A stretch of DNA of 64,000 nt from assembly GCF_001567565.1 (NCBI RefSeq), contig NZ_LSSW01000013.1:211801-275800 (forward strand), in the 5' to 3' direction. The position numbers and the translations under genes were made by a program. The stretch's first letter is position 1; every line of letters starts with the position of its first letter. This document shows positions 34,486 through 44,753 of this stretch, in pieces. The notes below the pieces were generated by a model that saw only the letters and a program-made list of their open reading frames with translations, ran no database searches and was not told where the DNA came from. This stretch comes from Ectopseudomonas composti. GTDB lineage: Bacteria; Pseudomonadota; Gammaproteobacteria; Pseudomonadales; Pseudomonadaceae.

Positions 34486-36360
34486 ATGACCCAACAATCG
34501 CAATTCGCCCTGCTCGGCAAGAAGCGCTTCCTGCCGTTTTTCGTGACGCAATTGCTCGGCGCCTTCAACGACAACATCTTCAAGCAGTCGCTGATTCTCG
34601 CCATCTTGTTCAAGCTCAACACGGGCGTCGACCGCGACTTGCTGGTCAATCTCTGCGCCTTGCTGTTCATCCTGCCGTTCTTTCTGTTCTCCGCCCTCGG
34701 CGGGCAGTTTGGCGAGAAGTTCGCCAAGGATTCGCTGATCCGCAAGATCAAGCTCGCCGAGATCGGCATCATGTTCGCTGGCGCTACCGGGGTTTTGCTG
34801 GACAACCTGCCGCTGATGCTCGCCGTGCTGTTCGCCATGGGTACGCAGTCGGCGCTGTTCGGCCCGGTGAAGTATTCGATCCTGCCGCAGCACCTGAAGG
34901 AAGAAGAGCTGGTGGGCGGCAACGCGCTGGTGGAAATGGGCACTTTCCTGGCGATTCTGGCCGGCACCATCGGCGCCGGTGTGATGATGGCCAGCAGCGG
35001 TTATGCGTCCCTCGTCGCTGGCTCGGTGGTCGGTGTGGCGCTGCTCGGCTACCTGGCCAGTCAGGGCATTCCCAAGGCGGCAGCGGCGATGCCGGAGCTG
35101 CCGCTGGACTGGAACATCTTCCGTCAGTCCTGGGTGATCATGAAACTCGGCCTGGGCCAGCGCCCGGCGGTGTCGCGCTCGCTGGTGGGTAATTCCTGGT
35201 TCTGGTTTCTCGGCGCGATCTACCTGACGCAGATTCCGGCGTACGCCAAGGAATGGCTGTACGGCGACGAAAGCGTGGTGACGCTGATTCTTACCGTGTT
35301 CTCGCTGGGTATCGGCCTGGGTTCGATGCTCTGCGAGCGCATGAGCGGGCACAAGGTGGAGATCGGCCTGGTGCCGTTCGGCTCCATCGGCCTGACCCTG
35401 TTCGGCATTCTGCTCTGGTGGTTCTCCGGTGGCTTTCCCGAGGGCGCCACGCCGCATGACTGGCTGGCGCTGCTGGGCCATGGCCAGGCCTGGTGGATTC
35501 TTGGCTGCATTCTCGGTATCGGCCTGTTCGGCGGCTTCTATATCGTGCCGCTGTATGCGCTGATCCAGTCGCGCACCGCCGAGCATGAGCGGGCGCGGGT
35601 GATCGCGGCCAACAACATCCTCAATGCGCTGTTCATGGTGGTGTCGGCCATCGTCGCGATCCTGTTCCTCAGCGTCGCCGGGCTATCGATTCCGCAGCTG
35701 TTTCTGGTGGTGTCGCTGATGAACATCGCGGTCAACAGCTACATCTTCAAGATCGTCCCCGAGTTCAGCATGCGTTTTCTCATCTGGCTGCTGGGGCATT
35801 CGATGTACCGCGTCGAGCACAAGGGCCTGGATGCCATTCCCGAGGAAGGGCCGGCCGTGCTGGTGTGCAACCATGTGTCGTTCGTCGATGCGTTGCTGAT
35901 CGGCGGCGCCATTCGCCGGCCGGTGCGCTTCGTCATGTACTACAAGATCTACGATCTGCCGGTGCTCAACTTCGTCTTTCGTACCGCCGGCACCGTGCCG
36001 ATCGCGGGGCGCAGCGAAGACCTGCTGATCTACGACGCTGCCTTCAAGAAGATCGCCGAGTACCTGCGTAACGGCGAGCTGGTGTGCATCTTCCCCGAGG
36101 GCAAGTTGACCGTCGATGGCGAGATCGACGAGTTCAGGTCTGGGGTCGAGCGTATCCTCGAAGAGAACCCGGTACCGGTGATTCCCATGGCGTTGCAGGG
36201 TTTGTGGGGCAGCTTCTTCAGCCGCGATCCGCACAAGGGCCTGTTCAGGCGCTTGTGGTCGCGGGTGTGCCTGGTGGCGGGAGCGCCAGTCGCACCGGAG
36301 CAGGCCAAGCGCGAAGCGCTGCAGGCGCGGGTGGCGGCCTTGCGTGGGGATTGGCGATAG
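34486..36360 (+). CDS. Fused MFS lysophospholipid transporter / acyltransferase (LplT-PlsC type)
   Basis: 624 residues from the ATG at 34486 (GAGGA nine bases upstream); the much longer open frame upstream is antisense to pcpS and non-coding. Residues 1-420 are a 12-helix MFS domain similar to LplT (FFVTQLLGAFNDNIFKQSLI, QSALFGPVKYSILPQHLKEE). Residues 430-624 are a PlsC-type acyltransferase with the catalytic CNHVSFVDALLIGG (H-x4-D) and FPEGKLTVDG. The pair suggests uptake of lysophospholipid across the inner membrane and re-acylation. The acyl-ACP synthetase domain found in longer Aas-like fusions is absent, so acyl donors must come from elsewhere. Confidence 0.9.
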   Translation: MTQQSQFALLGKKRFLPFFVTQLLGAFNDNIFKQSLILAILFKLNTGVDRDLLVNLCALLFILPFFLFSALGGQFGEKFAKDSLIRKIKLAEIGIMFAGATGVLLDNLPLMLAVLFAMGTQSALFGPVKYSILPQHLKEEELVGGNALVEMGTFLAILAGTIGAGVMMASSGYASLVAGSVVGVALLGYLASQGIPKAAAAMPELPLDWNIFRQSWVIMKLGLGQRPAVSRSLVGNSWFWFLGAIYLTQIPAYAKEWLYGDESVVTLILTVFSLGIGLGSMLCERMSGHKVEIGLVPFGSIGLTLFGILLWWFSGGFPEGATPHDWLALLGHGQAWWILGCILGIGLFGGFYIVPLYALIQSRTAEHERARVIAANNILNALFMVVSAIVAILFLSVAGLSIPQLFLVVSLMNIAVNSYIFKIVPEFSMRFLIWLLGHSMYRVEHKGLDAIPEEGPAVLVCNHVSFVDALLIGGAIRRPVRFVMYYKIYDLPVLNFVFRTAGTVPIAGRSEDLLIYDAAFKKIAEYLRNGELVCIFPEGKLTVDGEIDEFRSGVERILEENPVPVIPMALQGLWGSFFSRDPHKGLFRRLWSRVCLVAGAPVAPEQAKREALQARVAALRGDWR

Positions 36361-36370
36361 CGAACGGTCG

Positions 36371-36464
36371 TGTGGGAGGGGCTTTCGGCTCGGGTATCCT
36401 GCTTCGCTCTACCTCCTGCTTCCTGCAGTCGCAGCCGCGATTCGCCGCTAAAGCGCCTCCCACG
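36371..36464. repeat. REPIN-like inverted pair
   Basis: Two opposed REP arms (TGTGGGAGGGGCTTTCGGCT on the left; the right arm ends GCTAAAGCGCCTCCCAC) fill the space between the convergent acyltransferase and gdx genes. The same family recurs at 63864-63932, with single arms near 33162, 34345 and 45864. Confidence 0.65.
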
Positions 36465-36483
36465 AGGGTGGAATCCGGCTTTC

Positions 36484-36798
36484 TCAATGGCTCAGCTTGA
36501 GCCCGATCAGGCCGCAGACGATCAGCGCCACGCTGGCCAGGCGCAGTAGCGCCATCGACTCGCCGAACAGGATGATGCCGGCGATCACCGTGCCCACCGC
36601 GCCGACGCCGGTCCAGATAGCGTAGGCGGTGCCCAGTGGCAGTTCCTTCATGGCCAGGCCGAGCAGGCCAAGGCTGACCAGCATGGCGCAGACGGTCAGC
36701 GCCGTTGGCAGTGGTCGGCTGAAGCCGTCGGTGTATTTCAGGCCGATGGCCCAGCCGACCTCGAACAGGCCGGCGAGAAACAGAATGATCCAGGACAT
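36484..36798 (-). CDS. gdx: Guanidinium exporter, small multidrug resistance family
   Basis: 104 residues, four membrane helices. The sequence is typical of the Gdx (formerly SugE) branch: [26 protein letters not shown], and [20 protein letters not shown], with the essential membrane Glu in LFEVGWAIG. Gdx proteins swap guanidinium for protons across the inner membrane. The ATG at 36798 has GGAAG upstream and follows a guanidine-II riboswitch, which independently supports the substrate. Confidence 0.93.
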   Translation of the reverse strand: MSWIILFLAGLFEVGWAIGLKYTDGFSRPLPTALTVCAMLVSLGLLGLAMKELPLGTAYAIWTGVGAVGTVIAGIILFGESMALLRLASVALIVCGLIGLKLSH

Positions 36799-36818
36799 AT
36801 CCACTTCCAGCAGTTGAA

Positions 36819-36870
36819 GGGGCCGTCCCCGGATGAGCCACCCTGGAGTCAGGGTGTGGAGGTCGTCCTC
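36819..36870 (-). promoter_or_regulatory. Guanidine-II (mini-ykkC) riboswitch
   Basis: In the gdx leader the reverse strand has two hairpins with the diagnostic ACGR tetraloops: GAGG-ACGA-CCTC at 36870-36859 and GGGG-ACGG-CCCC at 36830-36819. They are separated by 28 bases that themselves fold as CACCCT / AGGGTG. The second hairpin ends 20 bases before the ATG, close to the ribosome site. Guanidine-II riboswitches bind guanidine in the paired loops and turn on translation of gdx-type genes. Confidence 0.88.
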
Positions 36871-36939
36871 GCGCGCACCGTTATTGTGCATATTGGCGCG
36901 TCCAGGGCAAGGCGCCCTGGATTGGTGCGAGGTGTCGGG

Positions 36940-37887
36940 TCAGTCTGCGTTTTGCTTCGCGTTCTGCCCCATGCGGCGGTAAAGGGTCGCCAGCAGCGGG
37001 CCGGACAGGTTGTGCCAGACGCTGAACAGTGCGCTGGGGACCGCCGCCAGCGGGCTGAAGTGGGCACTGGCCAGCGCGGCGCCGAGGCCGGAGTTCTGCA
37101 TGCCGACTTCGATCGACAACGTCTTGCGTTGCGCCAGCGACATGCCGAACAGGCGCCCGGCCAGATAGCCCAGACCCAGGCCGATGCCGTTGTGCAGGAT
37201 CACCACGGCCATGATCAGCAGGCCGGATTCGGCGATCTTGCCCTGGCTGGCGGCGACCACGGCGGCGACGATGGCGACGATGCTGACCACGGAAATCAGC
37301 GGCAGCACCTCGACCGCGGTCTTCACGCGTTCACCCAGCAGGCGCTGGGCGATCAGGCCCAGGGCGATGGGCAGCAGTACCATCTTGAGGATGGAGACGA
37401 ACATGGCGCTGAACGACACCGGCAGCCATTCCGAAGCCAGCATCCAGATCAGTGCCGGGGTCACCAGCGGGGCGAGCAGGGTGCTGACGGCGGTGATCGA
37501 GACCGATAGTGCCAGGTCGCCACGGGCGAACCAGGTGATCACGTTCGACGCGGTGCCGCCCGGGCAGCAGCCCACCAGGATCACGCCCACGGCGATTTGC
37601 GGCGGCAGGGCGAGGGCCTGGCACAGCAGCCAGGCGGTGCAGGGCATGATGATGAACTGGGCCAGTACGCCGATCAGCACCGCTATCGGGCGACGCGCCA
37701 CTTCCTGGAAGTCCGCACCCTTGAGGGTCAGGCCCATGCCGAACATGATCAGCCCGAGCAGCGGGACGATCCAGGCGGTCAGCGGCAGGAACCAGCTGGG
37801 TTGGAAGAAGGCCATGACGGCGAACAGCAACACCCAGATGGCAAAGGTGTTGCCGATGAAACGGCTGAGGGCGATCAGTGCTTGCAT
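36940..37887 (-). CDS. Bile acid:sodium symporter (BASS) family transporter
   Basis: 315 residues, nine to ten membrane helices. Family signatures are [40 protein letters not shown] and [19 protein letters not shown]. Bacterial members move organic anions (e.g. ketopantoate, pyruvate-like acids) with sodium; the substrate here is unknown. It lies upstream of gdx on the same strand with about 140 bases between, but the riboswitch in between suggests gdx has its own promoter. Confidence 0.88.
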   Translation of the reverse strand: MQALIALSRFIGNTFAIWVLLFAVMAFFQPSWFLPLTAWIVPLLGLIMFGMGLTLKGADFQEVARRPIAVLIGVLAQFIIMPCTAWLLCQALALPPQIAVGVILVGCCPGGTASNVITWFARGDLALSVSITAVSTLLAPLVTPALIWMLASEWLPVSFSAMFVSILKMVLLPIALGLIAQRLLGERVKTAVEVLPLISVVSIVAIVAAVVAASQGKIAESGLLIMAVVILHNGIGLGLGYLAGRLFGMSLAQRKTLSIEVGMQNSGLGAALASAHFSPLAAVPSALFSVWHNLSGPLLATLYRRMGQNAKQNAD

Positions 37888-38005
37888 GAAGTCTGTTCCG
37901 GCAGGTTCGCAAAACCGCCAAGCCTAGCAGAAGCGACCGCAGCCTGGCCCTCCATGTGGCGCTCTTGCGCAAGGTGCGCATTAGGCCCTGTGCCCCAGAT
38001 ACTCG

Positions 38006-38098
38006 CCACTGTAAGGCTCAGCCTGCGGCCTATTCGGTTGACGCTGTTCGGCTACGTCAGCGCCATGAAATCAGCCCGCAGGCTGAGCCTTACAGTGG
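38006..38098. repeat. 23-base perfect inverted repeat downstream of hexR
   Basis: Two perfect 23-base arms (38006-38028 and 38076-38098) surround a 47-base centre. The right arm runs into the last three codons of hexR. On transcription it would form a long stable stem and may serve as the hexR terminator or as a processing or retroregulatory element. Confidence 0.75.
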
Positions 38099-38959
38099 TT
38101 CTTCGTCCGCCGGGTAGCGGCTGGCGCTGAGGCTTTCCTTGATCTTGCGCAGGTGCGGCTGGAAATCCACGCCGCGGCGCAGGGTGACGCCGGTGGCGAG
38201 TACGTCGAGCACGGTGAGCTGAATGATGCGCGAGGTCATCGGCATGTAGATGTCGGTGTCTTCCGGCAGGGGAATGTCCAGGCTCAGGGTGCTGGCCTTG
38301 GCCAGTGGCGAGCCGGCAGCGGTGAGGCCGAGTACCGAGGCGCCGTTCTCACGGGCCAGGCGCGCCACTTCCACCAGTTCGCGGGTGCGCCCGGTGTAGG
38401 AGATGATCACGAACAGGTCGCCGGTGTGCGCCACCGAGGCGATCATGCGCTGCATCAGCACGTCGGAGTGGGCCGAGACGGCGAGGTTGAAGCGAAAGAA
38501 CTTGTGCTGCGCGTCCAGCGCCACCGATGCCGAGGCGCCGAGGCCGAAGAAGTGGATCTGCCTGGCCTGGATCAGCAGGTCGACGGCACGGCTGACGTGT
38601 TGCGGATCGAGGCTCTGGCAGGCGCTGTCCAGCGAGGCGATGGTGCTGCCGAAGATCTTGCGCGTGTAGGCCTCGGGGCCGTCGTCGGCCGATACCGCGC
38701 GGCTGACATAGGCGGCGCCGCTGGCCAGGCTCTGCGCCAGTTGCATCTTCAGCTCCGGGTAGCCGTTGGCGCCGAACGAGCGGCAGAAGCGGTTGACCGT
38801 CGGCTCGCTGACGGCGGCGGCCTGGGCCAACGCAGCGATGCTGAAACGAGTGGCCTGCTGCGGATCGTGCAGGATCACTTCGGCGACCTTGCGTTCGGCC
38901 TTGTTCAGGTCGTCCAGGCGGCTCTGGATCTGTTCCAGCAGGTTGCGCACGCGGTCCAT
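38090..38959 (-). CDS. hexR: HexR, RpiR-family repressor of glucose catabolism
   Basis: 289 residues with an N-terminal RpiR helix-turn-helix ([40 protein letters not shown]) and a C-terminal SIS sugar-phosphate domain ([40 protein letters not shown]). In Pseudomonas HexR is released from DNA by KDPG and controls zwf, edd-glk and gap. It is divergent from zwf, and the operator lies in the 202-base gap. Its coding end runs into the 23-base inverted repeat. Confidence 0.95.
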   Translation of the reverse strand: MDRVRNLLEQIQSRLDDLNKAERKVAEVILHDPQQATRFSIAALAQAAAVSEPTVNRFCRSFGANGYPELKMQLAQSLASGAAYVSRAVSADDGPEAYTRKIFGSTIASLDSACQSLDPQHVSRAVDLLIQARQIHFFGLGASASVALDAQHKFFRFNLAVSAHSDVLMQRMIASVAHTGDLFVIISYTGRTRELVEVARLARENGASVLGLTAAGSPLAKASTLSLDIPLPEDTDIYMPMTSRIIQLTVLDVLATGVTLRRGVDFQPHLRKIKESLSASRYPADEEPL

Positions 38960-39076
38960 AGGGGCTCCTAACAGGCGTTTGAACGGGCCTGGCGACAGGC
39001 GATGGGCGGTAAAACAACCGGCCTATCCTACTGATGCCGCCTCCGGCCCACCACTGACTTATCAAGCAAGGCAAAA

Positions 39077-39099
39077 AATGTTGTTGCTATCACAACATT
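39077..39099. promoter_or_regulatory. HexR operator upstream of zwf
   Basis: A perfect inverted repeat AATGTTGT-N7-ACAACATT, flanked by A and T runs that extend the symmetry. It contains the HexR consensus TTGT-N7-ACAA and sits 62 bases before the zwf start, between zwf and divergent hexR. Confidence 0.88.
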
Positions 39100-39161
39100 T
39101 TTTCTTGATAAAAGCAGTATCACCCGGTATTTCTAGTGCATCTTGATAAAAGAACAATCTC

Positions 39162-40631
39162 ATGCCCGTGATGAAGCTTGAATCCTGCACCTTTGCCTTG
39201 TTCGGCGCGCTGGGCGATCTGGCGTTGCGCAAGTTGTTTCCCGCGCTTTACCAGCTCGATCGTGCCGGTTTATTGCACGATGGCACGCGCGTCCTGGCCC
39301 TGGCGCGTGACGGCGGCGAGCCAAGCGCCCACTTGGCTGCCATCGAACAGGCGTTGCGCCTGTACGTGCCGGCCAAGGAGCTGACGGAAACCGACATGGC
39401 GCGGTTTCTGGCACGCCTGAGCTACCTGGCCATGGACTTCCTCAAGGCCGATGACTATTCGGTGTTGCTCGAGCAGGTCAGCCCGCAGGATCAGTTGATC
39501 GCCTACTTCGCCACGCCCGCTTCGGTATATGGCGGCATCTGCGCCAACCTGGCCGCGGTGGGGCTGGCCGAGGGCACGCGGGTGGTGCTGGAGAAGCCGA
39601 TCGGCCATGACCTGAGCTCCTCGCGTGCGGTCAACGACGCCGTGGCTCAGGTGTTTCCGGAGAACCGCGTTTATCGCATCGACCATTACCTGGGCAAGGA
39701 GACGGTGCAGAATCTCATTGCCCTGCGCTTTGCCAACAGCCTGTTCGAAACCCAGTGGAACCAGAACCACATCTCCCACGTGGAAATCACCGTGGCCGAG
39801 AAGGTCGGTATCGAGGGCCGTTGGGGCTACTTCGATCAGGCCGGGCAGCTGCGCGACATGATCCAGAACCACTTGTTGCAGTTGCTCTGCCTGATCGCCA
39901 TGGATCCGCCCAGCGACCTGTCCGCCGACAGCATTCGCGACGAGAAGGTCAAGGTGCTCAAGGCGCTGGAGCCGATCAATGTCGAACAGCTCGGCCAGCG
40001 CGTGGTGCGCGGCCAGTACGTCGCCGGCAGCAGCGATGGGCGGCCGGTGCCCGGGTATCTGGAGGAGGAGAACTCCAACACCCAGAGCGATACCGAAACC
40101 TTCGTCGCCCTGCGCGCCGACATCCGCAACTGGCGCTGGGCGGGCGTGCCGTTCTACCTGCGGACCGGCAAGCGCATGCCGCAGAAGCTGTCGCAGATCG
40201 TCATTCACTTCAAGGCGCCGCCGCACTACATCTTCGCCCCGGAGCAGCGCCAGTTGATTGGCAACAAGCTCATCATCCGCCTGCAGCCGGACGAAGGCAT
40301 CGCCCTGCAGGTGTTGACCAAGGATCAGGGCCTGGACAAGGGCATGCAGTTGCGCAGCGGCCCGCTGCAGCTGAGTTTCTCCGACACTTACCGCAGTGCG
40401 CGGATCCCCGACGCCTACGAACGTCTGCTGCTGGAAGTGATGCGCGGCAACCAGAACCTGTTCGTGCGCAAGGACGAGATCGAATACGCCTGGCAGTGGT
40501 GCGATCAGTTGATCGACGGCTGGCAGCGCCTCGGCGAAGCGCCGAAACCTTATACCGCCGGCAGCTGGGGCCCCATGGCCTCGGTCGCGTTGATCACCCG
40601 GGACGGCAGGAGCTGGTATGGCGATCTCTAA
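39162..40631 (+). CDS. zwf: Glucose-6-phosphate 1-dehydrogenase
   Basis: 489 residues. It oxidises glucose-6-phosphate to 6-phosphogluconolactone, yielding NADPH or NADH, at the entry to the Entner-Doudoroff and pentose phosphate routes. Visible are the dinucleotide-binding start [20 protein letters not shown], the active-site signature RIDHYLGKE, and [16 protein letters not shown] second ATG nine bases downstream is a possible alternative start. It is the first gene of zwf-pgl-eda, overlaps pgl by 14 bases, and is under the HexR operator. Confidence 0.96.
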   Translation: MPVMKLESCTFALFGALGDLALRKLFPALYQLDRAGLLHDGTRVLALARDGGEPSAHLAAIEQALRLYVPAKELTETDMARFLARLSYLAMDFLKADDYSVLLEQVSPQDQLIAYFATPASVYGGICANLAAVGLAEGTRVVLEKPIGHDLSSSRAVNDAVAQVFPENRVYRIDHYLGKETVQNLIALRFANSLFETQWNQNHISHVEITVAEKVGIEGRWGYFDQAGQLRDMIQNHLLQLLCLIAMDPPSDLSADSIRDEKVKVLKALEPINVEQLGQRVVRGQYVAGSSDGRPVPGYLEEENSNTQSDTETFVALRADIRNWRWAGVPFYLRTGKRMPQKLSQIVIHFKAPPHYIFAPEQRQLIGNKLIIRLQPDEGIALQVLTKDQGLDKGMQLRSGPLQLSFSDTYRSARIPDAYERLLLEVMRGNQNLFVRKDEIEYAWQWCDQLIDGWQRLGEAPKPYTAGSWGPMASVALITRDGRSWYGDL

Positions 40632-41331
40632 ACTGAAACTGCCGCAAGGCGTGCAGGCCTGTTCGCACGACGATGCCGGGCAGCTGGCCCAGGCATTGGC
40701 GGTACGCGTGGCCGATGCGCTGCGTCAGGCCATCGCCAGTCGCGGGCGGGCCACCTTGGTGGTCTCCGGTGGACGTAGCCCGGTGCCGTTCTTCGACGCG
40801 CTGGCGCAGCAGGCGCTGCCCTGGACGCAGGTGTGCGTCAGCCTGGCCGACGAGCGTTGGGTGCCGGTCAATCATGCCGGTAGCAACGAGGCGCTGGTGC
40901 GTCGTCATCTGCTCCGGGGGCCGGCTGCCGAAGCCCGCTTTCTCGGTCTCTACCAGGTCGCTGGCAACCTCGAGCAAGCGGCCGAGCTGGCCGACGCTGC
41001 GGTTGCCGAGCTGGCGCCTGTCGACGTGCTGGTGCTGGGCATGGGCGACGATGGCCACACGGCCTCGCTGTTCCCGCACAGCCCCAATCTGCTCGAGGCA
41101 CTGCAGCCGGACTGCGCGCGCCGGGTGTTGCCGATGCTCGCCCCGAGCGAGCCAGCACAACGCCTGACCCTGACCCTGCCGGTGCTGGCCAGCGCACGTC
41201 TGCCGCTGCTGGCGATCCAGGGCCAGGCGAAACTGAACACCCTGAGCGCAGCACTGCAGCCGGGCGAGGTCGCCCAGATGCCGATCCGTGCGTTCCTCAA
41301 TTCTCCTCTTGAAATCCACTGGTGCCCCTGA
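40618..41331 (+). CDS. pgl: 6-phosphogluconolactonase
   Basis: 237 residues of the glucosamine-6-phosphate isomerase-like fold. It hydrolyses the lactone made by Zwf. Motifs are [27 protein letters not shown] and [17 protein letters not shown]. The start overlaps zwf by 14 bases and the stop is one base before the eda ATG, indicating translational coupling. Confidence 0.95.
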   Translation: MAISKLKLPQGVQACSHDDAGQLAQALAVRVADALRQAIASRGRATLVVSGGRSPVPFFDALAQQALPWTQVCVSLADERWVPVNHAGSNEALVRRHLLRGPAAEARFLGLYQVAGNLEQAAELADAAVAELAPVDVLVLGMGDDGHTASLFPHSPNLLEALQPDCARRVLPMLAPSEPAQRLTLTLPVLASARLPLLAIQGQAKLNTLSAALQPGEVAQMPIRAFLNSPLEIHWCP

Positions 41332-41332
41332 C

Positions 41333-42004
41333 ATGACCAGCCTCGACCAAGACCAGCGTGCGCGCATGGCCGACAAAATCGCCGAGATCGACCGCATCTG
41401 CGCTCAGGCGCGGATCATGCCGGTGATCACCATCGCCCGTGAGGCGGATATCCTGCCGCTGGCCGACGCCCTGGCCGCCGGTGGCCTGCGGGTGCTGGAA
41501 GTGACCCTGCGCTCGGAGCATGGCCTGGAGGCGATTCGCCGCCTGCGTGCCGAGCGTCCCGAGCTCTGCGTTGGCGCCGGTACCGTGCTGGATCAGGACA
41601 TGCTTGCCGCGGCAACCGCTGCCGGTGCGCAGTTCATCGTCACGCCAGGCAGCACGCGTGAGCTGCTGCTGGCGGCGCTGGACAACCCTCTGCCCATGCT
41701 GCCAGGCGTGAGCAGTGCGTCGGATCTGATGATCGGCTACGCCCTCGGCTATCGCCGCTTCAAGCTGTTTCCGGCGGAGGTCTGCGGTGGTGTCGCGGCG
41801 CTCAAGGCGCTGTCCGGGCCTTTCGGGGGCGTGCGTTTTTGCCCAACCGGCGGCATCACTCCGGACAACCTGCAACGCTACATGGCACAGCCCAACGTGA
41901 TGTGCGTGGGCGGCACCTGGATGTTCCAGCGCGAGTGGGTGGCCAACAGCGATTGGGCGCGGATCCAGCAATGCAGCGCCGAGGCTCTGAAGCTGTTGGC
42001 CTGA
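41333..42004 (+). CDS. eda: KDPG aldolase
   Basis: 223 residues from the ATG at 41333. It splits 2-keto-3-deoxy-6-phosphogluconate into pyruvate and glyceraldehyde-3-phosphate. The catalytic Glu is in RVLEVTLRSEHGLEAI and the Schiff-base Lys in RFKLFPAEVCGG. Further conserved blocks are VGAGTVLD and FCPTGGITPDN. Last gene of the HexR-controlled operon. Its substrate KDPG is also the HexR effector, closing a feedback loop. Confidence 0.96.
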   Translation: MTSLDQDQRARMADKIAEIDRICAQARIMPVITIAREADILPLADALAAGGLRVLEVTLRSEHGLEAIRRLRAERPELCVGAGTVLDQDMLAAATAAGAQFIVTPGSTRELLLAALDNPLPMLPGVSSASDLMIGYALGYRRFKLFPAEVCGGVAALKALSGPFGGVRFCPTGGITPDNLQRYMAQPNVMCVGGTWMFQREWVANSDWARIQQCSAEALKLLA

Positions 42005-42171
42005 ATAGTTTGAACGGCGTCGCAGAATGGCCGCTGCGACGCCACAGCACTGCGTATGGGTTTAAATTCTGTGTCGTAGCGGCCGCCCTGTTCGTCAGCT
42101 ACTCCCTGTGCTGGCTTCAACAAAAACAATTCTCCAGCGAAACCTGAAACACCCGCAGTTGGAGAATTGTT

Positions 42172-44094
42172 ATGAATACCTGGTTCGCTAACATCCGCGT
42201 GACCCATAAGCTGGCGCTAGGCTTCGGTATGGTGCTGGCCCTGACCTTGATCCTCGCAAGCGTTGCCTGGACCAGCATGGGCAGCCTTATCCAGCGCAGC
42301 AATTGGACTGCCGACATCAATCACCTTAGCAATCTGCTGACTGAGCTGCGTGTCGACCGTCTGCGTTACATGCTGGATAACGGTGACGAGAAGATGGCCG
42401 AGGTGGTGCAGAAATCGCTGAACAGCTACAGCGACGCGCATGCCGACGTACGCAGTCGCTTTCGCAGTGCCGAGAACGTTCGCCTGCTGAAGCAGCAGGC
42501 CGAGCAGATCGAGCTGTACCGGCAGTCCTTCAAGCGCATGGACGAGGGCTATCGCACCGCACGTGCTGCCCGCGAGCAAATGGGCAGCCTGGCGAAGCAG
42601 GCATTTGCCGAGCTTGAAAACCTGTACAAGGTCGTGCAGCAGATTCCGCAGGACGACGAGCGTCGTTTCCAGCGTTACCAGGCCGTGCGCGATGTGCGTG
42701 AACACATGCAGTTGACCCGTTATGAAGTGCGCGGCTTTACGGCAAATCCCAACGCCACTACCGAACAGGCGATGCGCACCCAGGTCGAGCGTGCCGTGCA
42801 GAGCATCGACGCGCTGGCGGCGGCCTTCGCCGGCGAGCAAGCTGGCGCCATCAGCGCTGTGCGCGCTGGTCTCGATGCCTATCAGGTGCAAGTGCAGCGC
42901 TTCAGTCAGGCCAACGACAATATCGTCGCCGCTCGTGCTGAAATGACCCAGGAAGGCTACCAGATCGTCAAGGACAACAAGGCGCTGGTACAGCTCCAGA
43001 TCGACCGTCGTGACGAAGAAACCGCCACTGCGCGCAGTCTGCAGATCATCACCACGTTGCTGGCGCTGTTGTTCGGTGTGCTGGCTGCCTGGATCATCAC
43101 TCGACAGATCACGCGTCCGCTGCAGGAAACCCTGGGCGCAGTCCAGCGCATCGCTGAGGGCGATCTGACCGCTACCGTGCAGGTCGAGCGTCGCGATGAG
43201 ATGGGCCAGCTGCAGCAGGGTATCCAGTACATGGCCAGTACCCTGCGCGAGCTGATCTCAGGCATTCGTGACAGCGTGACGCAGATCGCCAGTGCTGCCG
43301 AGGAGTTGTCGGCGGTTACCGAGCAGACCAGCGCCGGTGCCAACAGCCAGAAGAGCGAGACCGATCAGGTTGCCACTGCCATGCACGAGATGTCGGCCAC
43401 GGTGCAGGAAGTCGCGCGCAATGCGGAGCAGGCTTCGCAGGCCGCCAACCAGGCCGATGGTCAGGCACGCATGGGAGATCAGGTGGTTGCCGAGGTGATT
43501 GCGCAGATCGAGCGCCTGGCCGCCGAGGTCAGCCGTTCCAGCGAGGCGATGAATGGCCTGCAGCAGGAAAGCGACAAGATCGGCAGCGTCATGGACGTGA
43601 TCAAGTCGGTGGCCGAGCAGACCAATCTGCTGGCGCTCAACGCTGCCATCGAAGCGGCGCGTGCCGGTGAGGCTGGGCGCGGTTTTGCCGTGGTCGCCGA
43701 TGAAGTCCGCGGCCTGGCCCAGCGCACGCAGAAGTCCACGGAAGAGATCGAAGCCTTGATCGCCGGGCTGCAGAGCGGCACCCAGCAGGTCGCTGCGGTG
43801 ATGCGCAACAGTCGCGATCTGACCGACAGCAGCGTCGAGCTGACGCGCAAGGCTGGTGACTCGCTGGGCAGCATCACCCAGGCGGTGTCCAGTATTCAGT
43901 CGATGAACCAGCAGATCGCCGCTGCAGCAGAAGAGCAGAGCGCCGTGGCCGAGGAAATCAGCCGTAGCATTCTCAGTGTGCGTGACGTTTCCGAACAGAC
44001 CGCCACCGCCAGCGACGAAACGGCCAAATCCTCGGCCGAGCTGGCGCGCCTGGGCGGTCAGCTGCAAGCAATGGTCAGCCGCTTCCGCGTTTGA
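42172..44094 (+). CDS. Chemoreceptor with HBM-type ligand domain
   Basis: 640 residues. Membrane helices lie at about 13-36 and 292-314, enclosing a roughly 255-residue helical ligand domain ([40 protein letters not shown]) that matches the helical bimodular (HBM) class, as in P. putida McpS, which senses TCA-cycle acids. HAMP and signalling domains follow, with the hairpin tip [35 protein letters not shown] near 482-516. The ligand is inferred only by class; it is not linked to genes that would identify it. Confidence 0.9.
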   Translation: MNTWFANIRVTHKLALGFGMVLALTLILASVAWTSMGSLIQRSNWTADINHLSNLLTELRVDRLRYMLDNGDEKMAEVVQKSLNSYSDAHADVRSRFRSAENVRLLKQQAEQIELYRQSFKRMDEGYRTARAAREQMGSLAKQAFAELENLYKVVQQIPQDDERRFQRYQAVRDVREHMQLTRYEVRGFTANPNATTEQAMRTQVERAVQSIDALAAAFAGEQAGAISAVRAGLDAYQVQVQRFSQANDNIVAARAEMTQEGYQIVKDNKALVQLQIDRRDEETATARSLQIITTLLALLFGVLAAWIITRQITRPLQETLGAVQRIAEGDLTATVQVERRDEMGQLQQGIQYMASTLRELISGIRDSVTQIASAAEELSAVTEQTSAGANSQKSETDQVATAMHEMSATVQEVARNAEQASQAANQADGQARMGDQVVAEVIAQIERLAAEVSRSSEAMNGLQQESDKIGSVMDVIKSVAEQTNLLALNAAIEAARAGEAGRGFAVVADEVRGLAQRTQKSTEEIEALIAGLQSGTQQVAAVMRNSRDLTDSSVELTRKAGDSLGSITQAVSSIQSMNQQIAAAAEEQSAVAEEISRSILSVRDVSEQTATASDETAKSSAELARLGGQLQAMVSRFRV

Positions 44095-44109
44095 TTGGGG
44101 GGCGGCACA

Positions 44110-44126
44110 GGTGCGCATGGTGCACC
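44110..44126. repeat. REP sequence upstream of RayT, first copy
   Basis: GGTGCGCATGGTGCACC, an imperfect palindrome of the same family as 44156-44172, in the 122-base gap before the RayT gene. Confidence 0.55.
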
Positions 44127-44155
44127 CTGCGGGAATTGCGCCGTTCAACCCCTAG

Positions 44156-44172
44156 GGTGCGCTGCGCGCACC
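44156..44172. repeat. REP sequence upstream of RayT, second copy
   Basis: GGTGCGC-TGC-GCGCACC, a perfect palindrome 45 bases before the RayT start. Hairpins like this are the substrates of RayT. Confidence 0.65.
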
Positions 44173-44216
44173 GCCGACTATCCTGAATCTGCCGGCATGG
44201 ATTCAGGAGACAGGGA

Positions 44217-44750
44217 ATGTCCAATTACCGCCGCGCCCGTGAAGCGGGCGCCTGTCATTTCTTTACGTTGGTAAGCCACCAGCGCCTCTGCGTATTGACC
44301 GATGCGCCATTGCGCGCGGCCTTGCGCCGCGCCATCGAACGAGTCCGTTTACACCGTCCCTTCATCATCGAGGGGTGGGTACTGCTGCCCGATCATCTGC
44401 ATTGTGTCTGGCGTCTGCCTGAGGGGGATGCAGATTTTGGCTCACGCTGGTCGATGATCAAGCGCCTGACTTCTCAGGCCTTGCCGGGGTTCGGTTCGAT
44501 CAGTTTGAGCCGCAGTTTGCGTCGTGAGTCCGGTCTGTGGCAGCGGTGCTTCTGGGAACAGCGTATTCGCGACGAAGAGGATTACCGTCGGCATATGGAT
44601 TACCTGCATTTCAATCCGGTGAAGCATGGCTTGGTCGATTGTGTGGCAGATTGGCCGTGGTCCAGCTTTCATCGCTTGGTGAAGGAGGGCATGTATCCCG
44701 CAGATTGGGGCAGCGATACCAAGGTGAATGACGGTGAGTACGGCGAATGA
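44217..44750 (+). CDS. rayT: REP-associated tyrosine transposase (RayT, IS200-like)
   Basis: 177 residues of the Y1 transposase fold. The HUH motif appears as LLPDHLHCVWRLPEGD and the catalytic Tyr is in MDYLHFNPVKHGLV, followed by WPWSSFHRLV. RayT proteins are single-copy, domesticated relatives of IS200 transposases that nick REP hairpins. REP palindromes lie on both sides (44110-44172 and 44754-44772), the usual arrangement, which implies a functional unit. Confidence 0.93.
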   Translation: MSNYRRAREAGACHFFTLVSHQRLCVLTDAPLRAALRRAIERVRLHRPFIIEGWVLLPDHLHCVWRLPEGDADFGSRWSMIKRLTSQALPGFGSISLSRSLRRESGLWQRCFWEQRIRDEEDYRRHMDYLHFNPVKHGLVDCVADWPWSSFHRLVKEGMYPADWGSDTKVNDGEYGE

Positions 44751-44753
44751 CGC

